Below, piece after piece: positions 1 to 5,514 of a DNA stretch of 7,751 nt; within the stretch, counting starts at the first letter, position 1; each line of letters opens with the position of its first letter. The stretch is from Planctomycetota bacterium (lineage in GTDB: Bacteria > Planctomycetota > PUPC01 > JACPCR01). The stretch is from positions 1 to 7,751 of the forward strand of contig JASLXP010000009.1 of the NCBI GenBank assembly GCA_030740295.1, written 5' to 3'. Position numbers and translations under genes: made by a program. Below the pieces are notes generated by a model. The model saw nothing but the letters and a program-made list of their open reading frames with translations. It had not been told where the DNA came from and made no database searches.

Positions 1-1
1 C

Positions 2-1291
2 GACATCGGTTGCTACGGCGGCCAGGCAATCACCCCTAACATTGACAAGCTCGCAACGGAGGGAATGCGGTTCACGCAGTGCTTCCAGGCGGCGCCGATG
101 TGCTCACCCACCAGGCACAACATTTATACCGGCCTCTACCCGGTGAAGAGCGGCGCCTACCCCAACCACACATTCGCCAAAGCAGGCACACGCAGCGTGG
201 TCCAGTATCTGAAGCCGCTCGGGTATCGAGTCGCCCTGAGCGGGAAGAGGCACATCTCGCCGCGGGAAATTTTCTCGTTTGAATACACAAGTAAGGGCAA
301 CAATCCTGATATGGCGGCCATCGACAAGCTGTTTGGCGAGTGCAAAGAAACGAAGACGCCGTTCTGTCTCTTCGCCTGCTCGAACGAGCCTCACAGCCCG
401 TGGAACAAGGGCGATTCATCCAGGTACGACCCGGCCGCCATCAAGCTGCCGCCTTACTTTGTTGATACGCCTGAAACGCGCAAAAACATGGTCAACTACC
501 TCGCCGAAATTTCTTACTACGACTGGCAGGTCGGCGAGTGCCTGAAGCTTCTGGATAAACACGGGCTCGCCCAAAACACCCTGGTCGTGGTCGTGAGTGA
601 GCAGGGCTCATCCTTCCCTTTCGGAAAGTGGACCTGCTACGACACTGGCCTGCAAAGCGCATGCATCGTCCGGTGGCCGGGGAAGGTGAAGCCCGGCCAG
701 ACCAGTAATGCGATGATCGAATACGTAGACATGCTGCCTACTTTCGTGGATGCCGCGGGCGGCACTCCCGATCCTGTCCTTGATGGCAAGAGCTTTTTGC
801 CCGTGCTGAAGGGCGAGAAACTGGAACACAAAGGAATGGTCTTCGGCATCATGACCACACGGGGGATTATCAATGGCTCGGAACAGTTCGGGATCCGTTC
901 CATTCGGACGAAGCAATTCAAATACATTCTGAATCTGACGCCGGAAGAAACCTTCAGAAACGCGTGCGTTAGATCCAGAGTGTTCAAATCATGGATCGCC
1001 AAATCGGAGGAGGGGGATGCGGCTGCGGCGGAAAGGGTGCGCCGCTACCAGCGCCGAGCCGGCGAGGAGCTCTACGACGTCTCAAAGGACTGGTCAGAAT
1101 GGAAGAATCTGGCCAACGACCCCGAATACGCCCAAGCAAAAGCTGAGCTGCGAAAGCAACTGGATGCGTGGATGCTCGCCCAGGGAGACAAGGGCAAACA
1201 GACAGAGCTCGAAGCCAGAGAGCATCAAGGCCGGGGCCGCAAGAAGAAGGATGGAAAGAAGGCCGGGAAGAAAAAGAAAGAGAAGAAATGA
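2..1291 (+). CDS. Type I sulfatase, heparan N-sulfatase (sulfamidase)-like, 5'-truncated by the window edge
   Basis: This would hydrolyse a sulfate ester or N-sulfate group, probably on a sulfated polysaccharide. The frame is open from base 2, so 429 residues are visible and the N-terminus, with any signal peptide and the first metal-binding Asp pair, is missing; the Met at 65 is internal. Counting from the first full codon, Cys34-Ser-Pro-Thr-Arg38 is the CxPxR signature whose Cys is converted to formylglycine. GYRVALSGKRH at about 74-84 fits sulfatase signature II (Lys82, His84). The NEPHSPW stretch (His131), the YDP...PYFVDTP segment and the order of motifs resemble human SGSH. Where classical sulfatases have Asp-Asn-Gly as metal ligands, this one has Glu200-Gln201-Gly; Lys209 follows. 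The C-terminus is a lysine-rich tail of about 20 residues. The next gene starts 91 bp downstream and shows no functional link. Class is confident; substrate is inferred. Confidence 0.93.
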   Translation, partial: DIGCYGGQAITPNIDKLATEGMRFTQCFQAAPMCSPTRHNIYTGLYPVKSGAYPNHTFAKAGTRSVVQYLKPLGYRVALSGKRHISPREIFSFEYTSKGNNPDMAAIDKLFGECKETKTPFCLFACSNEPHSPWNKGDSSRYDPAAIKLPPYFVDTPETRKNMVNYLAEISYYDWQVGECLKLLDKHGLAQNTLVVVVSEQGSSFPFGKWTCYDTGLQSACIVRWPGKVKPGQTSNAMIEYVDMLPTFVDAAGGTPDPVLDGKSFLPVLKGEKLEHKGMVFGIMTTRGIINGSEQFGIRSIRTKQFKYILNLTPEETFRNACVRSRVFKSWIAKSEEGDAAAAERVRRYQRRAGEELYDVSKDWSEWKNLANDPEYAQAKAELRKQLDAWMLAQGDKGKQTELEAREHQGRGRKKKDGKKAGKKKKEKK

Positions 1292-1382
1292 ACGCCATTT
1301 TGGAGGTTTCATTTTACCTTTGTGCATCATACTCATAACCGTTATCCTGCCCGCTCATTTCCGCTCCCGAACAGATTAAGAA

Positions 1383-2045
1383 ATGCAAACAACTATCGAA
1401 GGCCGGCCCGCATTTGCCTACGTCCATGCCGACCTCGAGGCCGGTGAATCCATCATTGCCGAGTCCGATGCCATGTCCAGCATGTCCGCGGATCTCGAGA
1501 TGGTGGCCAAGACCAACGGCGGCTTTTTTTCGGGGATGTGCAAGAAATTTCTGGGCGGCGAATCGCTGTTCGTGAACCACTTCACCAACACCGGCCGTCA
1601 GACCCAGAGGGTAACGCTCGTTCAGGCCACGCCGGGTGACGTGCGAGAAGTGCAACTCAAGGGCAACAGCATATGCCTGCAGCCCGGGGCATATATCTGT
1701 TCGACGCCGGGCCTCAAGCTGGGCCTTTCCTGGGCTGGCTTCAAATCCTGGTTTGCCAAGGAAGGGCTTTTTAAGCTCGTCGTTTCCGGCAGGGGCACAC
1801 TCTTTTACGGCGCGTACGGCGGGCTTGTAGAAAAAGAAGTCGACGGCGCATACATCGTCGATACAAGCCATCTCGTGGCCTACGAGCCGCAGATGACCCT
1901 GAAAATACAACTTGCCGGCGGATTGTTTGCGAGCTTCTTCAGTGGTGAGGGTTTTGTGACCCGGGTCGAGGGCAAGGGCAAAATCGTGCTGCAGTCGAGA
2001 AGTATGGATGGCCTCGCCGGCTGGCTCAATCCCAAGCTCTGGTGA
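1383..2045 (+). CDS. AIM24/TIGR00266-family protein, first of three paralogues
   Basis: A 220-residue protein of the AIM24 family (named after a yeast mitochondrial protein; no settled function in bacteria). There is no signal peptide or membrane segment, so it is probably cytoplasmic. The visible pattern is a beta-rich, glycine-rich protein with one motif occurring three times: FLGGESLF at 56-63, WFAKEGLF at 123-130 and FFSGEGFV at 185-192, plus YIVDTSHLVAYE at 157-168. The middle copy has lost the SGES core that both downstream paralogues keep, so this is the most divergent of the three. The start is the first ATG in frame, 3 nt after a stop in another frame; no strong ribosome site precedes it (only a weak purine stretch, AGATTAAGAA). 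The next paralogue starts 38 bp after its stop, suggesting co-transcription. Family assignment is confident; function is unknown. Confidence 0.9.
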   Translation: MQTTIEGRPAFAYVHADLEAGESIIAESDAMSSMSADLEMVAKTNGGFFSGMCKKFLGGESLFVNHFTNTGRQTQRVTLVQATPGDVREVQLKGNSICLQPGAYICSTPGLKLGLSWAGFKSWFAKEGLFKLVVSGRGTLFYGAYGGLVEKEVDGAYIVDTSHLVAYEPQMTLKIQLAGGLFASFFSGEGFVTRVEGKGKIVLQSRSMDGLAGWLNPKLW

Positions 2046-2051
2046 AACGCC

Positions 2052-2061
2052 AACCGCGGTT
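2052..2061. repeat. 10-bp perfect palindrome between the first two AIM24 genes
   Basis: AACCGCGGTT is a perfect 10-bp palindrome, starting 6 nt after the first AIM24 stop and ending 22 nt before the second gene. It could be chance in GC-rich DNA, part of an operator, or a small hairpin. It has no T-run, so it is not an intrinsic terminator. Confidence 0.3.
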
Positions 2062-2083
2062 AGATTAGTCACGAGTAGAAATC

Positions 2084-2770
2084 ATGAACATCGACATCAT
2101 TCACGGGCCAGGGAATTCAGCCGCAAAGATCATGCTCGATCCCGGCGAATCGTGCACCGCGGAATCGGGCGCGATGATCGCCATGAGCGGCGACATGCAG
2201 ATCGAGACCTCGACCCATAAGAAGGAGGGAGGCGGAGGCGGCATCCTCAAGGCGGCGAAGAGGCTGCTCTCCGGCGAATCGATATTCAGAAACCACTTCA
2301 CGGCGGGCCCGAGCGGCGGAGAAGTCTTCCTCGCCGCAACGCTCGCGGGCGACATGATGCAATACGACCTCAGCGGCGAGACACTGATTGTCCAGGCTGG
2401 TTCTTATGTCTGTTGTGACAGCTCGATAGACATGGACATGGGCTGGCAGGGCTTCAAATCCTTCTTCTCGGGCGAGAGTGTCTTCTGGCTGAAGCTGAGC
2501 GGGACCGGGCCCCTTGTCCTGAACGCCTTCGGCGCGATTTATCCTGTCGAGGTAAACGGCGAATATATCGTCGATACCGGCCATATCGTCGCCTTCAACG
2601 AGAGCCTCGAGTTTGATGTGACCAAAGCCGGCGGCAGTTGGATGTCGGCCATTCTGGGCGGTGAAGGTCTTGTCTGCCGATTCAAAGGGAATGGGACGGT
2701 CTGGTGTCAGTCCCACAATTCCGGCAGCTTCGGCGCCACTCTTGGACCCATGTTGAAACCGAGGGATTGA
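2084..2770 (+). CDS. AIM24/TIGR00266-family protein, second paralogue
   Basis: A 228-residue AIM24-family protein, probably cytoplasmic, with no signal peptide or membrane helix. It has the threefold motif in its best-kept form: LLSGESIF at 61-68, FFSGESVF at 127-134 and ILGGEGLV at 190-197, with YIVDTGHIVAF at 161-171. A short insertion containing five glycines (49-53) precedes the first motif and is absent from the other two paralogues; it could be a flexible loop. Similarity to its neighbours runs over the full length but is clearly divergent, so the duplication is old. Only a weak ribosome site (GAGTAGAAATC) precedes the ATG, while the third gene follows after just 3 nt, which points to a shared transcript. 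The biochemical role is unknown; products of such paralogues may assemble together. Confidence 0.92.
   Translation: MNIDIIHGPGNSAAKIMLDPGESCTAESGAMIAMSGDMQIETSTHKKEGGGGGILKAAKRLLSGESIFRNHFTAGPSGGEVFLAATLAGDMMQYDLSGETLIVQAGSYVCCDSSIDMDMGWQGFKSFFSGESVFWLKLSGTGPLVLNAFGAIYPVEVNGEYIVDTGHIVAFNESLEFDVTKAGGSWMSAILGGEGLVCRFKGNGTVWCQSHNSGSFGATLGPMLKPRD
2761..2765 (+). promoter_or_regulatory. Ribosome binding site of the GYF_2–AIM24 gene
   Basis: GAGGG lies inside the last codons of the second AIM24 gene, 8 nt before the ATG at 2774. It supports that start and suggests that translation of the second and third genes is coupled. Confidence 0.6.
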
Positions 2771-2773
2771 AAA

Positions 2774-3679
2774 ATGGAGATTACAGTTCACAGAGACGGT
2801 GAAGACTTTGGGCCTTACTCCCTGGAAGAAGTCCAGCAGTATCTCGTTTCAGGCCAGCTCAACCCCACTGATCTGGCCATCCATTCCGGGCTGTCCGATT
2901 GGGTGACACTCGCCGAGCTTGCCGGTGCGGGACCCGCGCCTGCGGCCGGCTCAGCCGATGCCGGCTTTCTGGCCGGCACGTCCGGCGTGACCGAAGAACA
3001 GTCTGATTTCGAATTTGAATTGGGCTGCCAACCTGATTTTTCTTTTCTGACCGTGCAGATCCCGGGTGGCGAGACGCTGAAGGTCGAAGCCTCGGCCATG
3101 GCGAGCATGGATACCAACATTCAGATGAAGACCAAATTCAAAGGGGGCCTCGGCCGATTCATGACGGGCGAAAGTCTGTTCATCAACGAGTTCACCGCTG
3201 AAGGCGGACCCGGTGAAATCAAGATAGCGCCCGGCTCACCCGGTGACATGGATCACGTTTACCTCAACGGCGACACGATCTATCTGCAGAACTCCGCATA
3301 CGTGGCCTCGGGGATGAACGTGGAGCTGGAGACCAAATGGCAGGGCATCAAGAAAGCGTTCTTCTCCGGAGAGTCGCTGTTCCTGATCAAATGCTCCGGT
3401 AACGGCGACCTCTGGTTCAACACGTACGGCGCCATGATCCAGATCGACGTGGCCGCCGGCCAGGATTATGTGGTCGATACCGGGTACATCGTCGCATTCA
3501 CCGAGGGCCTCGATTACGACGTCAACATGCTCGGCGGGTACAAATCGCTCTTCTTCTCCGGGGAGGGCCTCGTCTGCCGCTTCAGCGGTCAGGGCAAAGT
3601 GTGGATTCAAACCCGCCAAGTGGCCGCCTTCACAAGCTGGGTGCATCCATTCCGGCCTGTGAAGAGTAGTAATGATTAA
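2774..3679 (+). CDS. GYF_2 domain–AIM24 fusion protein, third paralogue
   Basis: A 301-residue two-domain protein. Residues 1-50 match the GYF_2 pattern: a strand, then Gly13-Pro14-Tyr15-Ser, a helix with SLEEVQQYL, SGQLNPTDL, and Trp43 in SDWVTLAEL. GYF domains are generally regarded as proline-rich-peptide binders; for the bacterial GYF_2 version this is inference. Residues 51-75 are a low-complexity Ala/Gly/Pro linker. Residues 80-295 are an AIM24 domain with the threefold motif FMTGESLF (129-136), FFSGESLF (196-203) and FFSGEGLV (260-267), plus YVVDTGYIVAF (232-242). No membrane segment is visible, so a cytoplasmic protein is likely. It begins 3 nt after the second paralogue and appears to end the operon; no gene follows for 581 bp. 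A plausible role is docking an AIM24 assembly to a partner protein, but no partner is identifiable here. Confidence 0.92.
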   Translation: MEITVHRDGEDFGPYSLEEVQQYLVSGQLNPTDLAIHSGLSDWVTLAELAGAGPAPAAGSADAGFLAGTSGVTEEQSDFEFELGCQPDFSFLTVQIPGGETLKVEASAMASMDTNIQMKTKFKGGLGRFMTGESLFINEFTAEGGPGEIKIAPGSPGDMDHVYLNGDTIYLQNSAYVASGMNVELETKWQGIKKAFFSGESLFLIKCSGNGDLWFNTYGAMIQIDVAAGQDYVVDTGYIVAFTEGLDYDVNMLGGYKSLFFSGEGLVCRFSGQGKVWIQTRQVAAFTSWVHPFRPVKSSND

Positions 3680-3739
3680 AGAGAGTCTCCATCCCTCATC
3701 CAGCTCTGTCACGGGGTTCAGCCGCCACAAATACTGAGA

Positions 3740-3779
3740 CTGAACATCAGTTCAGACGCGGTCTGCCTCATAGGCCGCG
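3740..3779 (+). other. Two adjacent hairpins after the AIM24 operon
   Basis: CTGAAC-ATCA-GTTCAG (3740-3755) is a perfect 6-bp stem with a 4-nt loop. Directly after it, 3757-3779 folds into a roughly 9-bp stem (CGCGG at the 5' base against CCGCG, two G-U pairs). They sit 60-100 nt after the last AIM24 stop codon. No T-run follows, so this is not a canonical intrinsic terminator; it could be a 3'-end stability structure, a Rho-associated end, or chance. Confidence 0.35.
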
Positions 3780-4003
3780 ACGACCAATGACAATGAAATG
3801 GCGATGATGACAGAGAAGGTGAGCATTTTTTCGCTGCTATGAAATGTTGCAGGGTCCAGTCGCAATGATAGCTAAAGCAACTTCTGTTCCATAAAAGACT
3901 TACGAGAGCAGGCCAGTTCAATCTTGGTTTTAAGCGATGCATTTGAAACGAGTTAGCTGCATATGTCTTAACCGTCCATGTGCCAAGGACTTATTCTGAG
4001 CAT

Positions 4004-4018
4004 GTAATGTAACATTAC
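4004..4018. promoter_or_regulatory. 15-bp perfect inverted repeat, possible operator
   Basis: GTAATGTAACATTAC is a perfect inverted repeat with 7-bp arms around a single central A. Such symmetry is typical of a dimeric repressor site, and the arms are loosely reminiscent of Zur/Fur-type sites, but the centre spacing does not match a site I can name. It lies 243 bp upstream of the sigma-factor start, rather far for a simple operator. Confidence 0.35.
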
Positions 4019-4023
4019 GGTTG

Positions 4024-4038
4024 GCATCGAGGCGATGC
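4024..4038. repeat. Perfect inverted repeat GCATCG-AGG-CGATGC
   Basis: Two perfect 6-bp arms flank a 3-nt centre, beginning 5 nt after the preceding inverted repeat. As RNA it would form a tight hairpin. It belongs to a cluster of symmetric sequences between 4004 and 4101. Confidence 0.4.
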
Positions 4039-4044
4039 ATGAAA

Positions 4045-4101
4045 GCAGTCGCAGAGCGCCGGCACCACTGGCGGAAGCTGTCGCGGAGCGCCAGCACTAC
4101 T
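4045..4101. repeat. Imperfect 25-nt tandem direct repeat, two copies
   Basis: Copies at 4045-4069 and 4077-4101 match at 21 of 25 positions and start 32 nt apart. Both contain the core GAGCGCC, and the second can also fold as GCTG...CAGC with an inner 3-bp stem. No third copy follows. It resembles a short dispersed intergenic (REP-like) element, but whether it recurs in the genome cannot be seen here. Confidence 0.45.
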
Positions 4102-4191
4102 CATGAAAACTTTCTCCTGACTTAACCCTTGAACACCTGTGGACACAGCGTTAGGCTTTGCACTCGGTGAATCGGGCAGGAAGCTAAACGA

Positions 4192-4220
4192 TTGACGTAT
4201 GATTTTTTGCACCAAACATT
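4192..4220 (+). promoter_or_regulatory. Weak sigma70-like promoter candidate for the sigma-factor operon
   Basis: TTGACG at 4192-4197 matches a -35 box at five of six positions. At 17-bp spacing the -10 would be AACATT, matching TATAAT at only three of six. The spacer includes six T's. The implied start near 4227 would give a leader of about 35 nt carrying the ribosome site. The phylum's promoter consensus is not known to me. Confidence 0.25.
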
Positions 4221-4247
4221 TGGCCAGTTCCCCCGTAACATGAGGTC

Positions 4248-4254
4248 AGGAGGG
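4248..4254 (+). promoter_or_regulatory. Strong ribosome binding site setting the sigma-factor start
   Basis: AGGAGGG ends 6 nt before the ATG at 4261, an ideal Shine-Dalgarno position. It argues against the upstream in-frame TTG (4192) and ATG (4240), which lack such a site. Confidence 0.8.
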
Positions 4255-4260
4255 ATTGGA

Positions 4261-4884
4261 ATGCCAAGACTTAAAATGTCCGAAGAAACGTTTCCGTATT
4301 CGGCCGACTTTAACCAGGCTGTCAGCGAAGCGACTGACATCGACCTGCTGCGCAAATGCAGGGAAGGTGATCGCCAGACTGCTGATGACGCGTTCGCGGT
4401 TCTCGTCTCCCGTTATGGCCCGCGGCTGTACCGCATGGCCTACCGGGTGTTGAACGACCGCTTCGAAGCCTGGGACATATGCCAGGAGGCCTTTGTCAGG
4501 GCCTTCACGTCGCTGGACAGATTTGATGAAAGGCTGTCCTTCTACACTTGGCTTTACCGGATCGGAATGAACTTGACCATTGACCATTTACGCCGCAAGA
4601 AAGTACGCAAGTCCGTAGCGCTCGAAGAGCCGGACAGATTTGATTCTCTTCAGCCGCCACCTGACAAGATTCTCGAAGATTCCGAGCAAGCGCAGGAAGT
4701 GCAACGGGTACTGGGCCTGTTGCCCGAAAAGTATCGGATGATCCTGGTGATGAGAGATATGGAGGGTTTTGCCCCTCGCGAGATCGCCAAGATTGTCAAA
4801 GTACCTGCTTCCCTCGTCAGATGGCGACTGCATCACGCCAGAAAACTTTTTAAAGAGCGATGGCTCAAACGAAAAAACACATGA
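4261..4884 (+). CDS. ECF-subfamily RNA polymerase sigma factor (RpoE-like)
   Basis: A 207-residue sigma factor that would direct RNA polymerase to a stress or envelope regulon. The start at 4261 is chosen because AGGAGGG sits 6 nt upstream; the frame is open further upstream, but only to a TTG and an ATG without a ribosome site. Region 2 spans roughly residues 45-118: FAVLVSRYGPRLYRMAYRVL, then DICQEAFVRAFTSL (the core-binding/-10 element segment, cf. DxxQETF), then FYTWLYRIGMNLTIDHLRRKK. After a linker rich in Asp, Glu and Pro, region 4 (about 140-202) shows LPEKYRMILVMRDMEGFAPREIAKIVKVPASLVRWRLHHARKLF, a helix-turn-helix for -35 recognition. There is no region 1.1 or 3, as expected for ECF factors. 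Its stop overlaps the anti-sigma start (ATGA), the usual arrangement for a sigma factor held by its co-translated inhibitor. Autoregulation is likely by family habit but is not shown by a clear promoter. Confidence 0.95.
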   Translation: MPRLKMSEETFPYSADFNQAVSEATDIDLLRKCREGDRQTADDAFAVLVSRYGPRLYRMAYRVLNDRFEAWDICQEAFVRAFTSLDRFDERLSFYTWLYRIGMNLTIDHLRRKKVRKSVALEEPDRFDSLQPPPDKILEDSEQAQEVQRVLGLLPEKYRMILVMRDMEGFAPREIAKIVKVPASLVRWRLHHARKLFKERWLKRKNT

Positions 4885-5495
4885 AGTGCAAAAGCGTTTT
4901 GAAACACCTTCCCCGTTATGTTGACCGGGATCTGCCCGACGAGCTCGAAACTGACATCGGCCTGCACCTCCTGGATTGCGAGCCGTGCCAGGCGGAGATG
5001 AAGGAATTCCGCGAATCCAAAGATGCCCTCATGAGCATCGGCGACCAGAGCCTCACCACCCCGGCCCTCGAAGCGATGCAGAAGAATGTCCGCAGCCGGG
5101 TGCATCGCGAAAAGATGCGCAACGGGGCCGCCCGGGCCCTTGAAAACAATCGGACATCGTGGGCCTTCACCCTCACGACCGCCATGGCCGCTGCGACCAT
5201 ACTCTGTATTTCCGGCGTTTACCTGGCCTACTTTCAGAGCTATGAAGCGACGCAGCTCAGCGGAGAGTCTGTTCCTGTCCCTGCCGGTACGATTCCAATC
5301 GGTAACAGTTTTTCAGGCTCATCAGGAATGAATGTCCCACTGCACCCCGACGTAGTCGAGACCTATTATTCCATTGAAGCGGCCCGTTCAGTCAACGATA
5401 CAAGGAAGAAGGACGAAGAGGAGCGCGACCCAAAAGCGGTCACCGAGACCAAGCGCAAACGACGCCCCGTCCGCGCCAAGCTGGTTAACTTCTAA
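4881..5495 (+). CDS. Transmembrane zinc-finger anti-sigma factor
   Basis: This probably holds the preceding sigma factor at the membrane until a signal releases it. From the ATG at 4881 the protein has 204 residues; this start gives a 4-nt ATGA overlap with the sigma gene, though an ATG at 4860, seven codons upstream, is also possible. Residues 1-45 look like a zf-HC2/ZAS domain: Cys3, then His29-x3-Cys33-x2-Cys36 followed by Gln-Ala-Glu-Met. A charged cytoplasmic stretch leads to a single hydrophobic helix at about 94-118 (AFTLTTAMAAATILCISGVY). The remaining ~85 residues should be periplasmic, without a known domain. They finish with a highly charged run (DTRKKDEEERD, KRKRRPVR) and a C-terminal Leu-Val-Asn-Phe, a possible PDZ ligand for the next gene's product. 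Class is confident; the inducing signal is unknown. Confidence 0.9.
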   Translation: MKCKSVLKHLPRYVDRDLPDELETDIGLHLLDCEPCQAEMKEFRESKDALMSIGDQSLTTPALEAMQKNVRSRVHREKMRNGAARALENNRTSWAFTLTTAMAAATILCISGVYLAYFQSYEATQLSGESVPVPAGTIPIGNSFSGSSGMNVPLHPDVVETYYSIEAARSVNDTRKKDEEERDPKAVTETKRKRRPVRAKLVNF

Positions 5496-5514
5496 CAGCC
5501 AGCTCCCTGCATTC

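Larger units (their letters stand above)
3680..4260. other. 581-bp intergenic region without a supported gene
   Basis: This gap separates the AIM24 operon from the sigma-factor operon and is visibly more AT-rich than its neighbours. Reading all frames I found no protein-like ORF; the short reverse-strand ORFs have no recognisable composition or motif. It holds two adjacent hairpins soon after the AIM24 operon, two short perfect inverted repeats at 4004-4038, an imperfect 25-nt tandem repeat at 4045-4101, a weak promoter candidate, and the strong ribosome site of the sigma gene, each listed separately. The stretch from about 3780 to 4000 shows nothing I can name. Confidence 0.7.

Noticed and set aside
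1288..1379. Possible small peptides between the sulfatase and the first AIM24 gene: a 16-residue ORF overlapping the sulfatase stop (ATGA), and a hydrophobic 19-residue TTG-start ORF ending at 1379
   Set aside because: The only good ribosome motif (GGAGG, 1302-1306) lies 13 nt before the TTG, too far, and downstream of the ATG. Both are too short to support without conservation.
1314..2072. 252-codon reverse-strand ORF opposite the first AIM24 gene, and a similar 224-codon ORF at 2117-2791 opposite the second
   Set aside because: Both mirror strongly supported sense genes. Their translations have no recognisable domain and are typical antisense shadows in GC-rich coding DNA.
3718..3942. 74-codon reverse-strand ORF in the intergenic gap, and another of 66 codons at 4015-4215
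   Set aside because: No domain, no convincing ribosome site and unstructured composition; the second also runs across the inverted and direct repeats.
4131..4153. ECF-type autoregulatory promoter (GAAC ... CGTTA) upstream of the sigma gene
   Set aside because: The spacer is 14 nt, shorter than the usual 16-17, and no second copy is available for comparison.
4192..4260. N-terminal extension of the sigma factor from the TTG at 4192
   Set aside because: AGGAGGG is placed 6 nt before ATG 4261, and the extra residues do not look like part of an ECF sigma factor.
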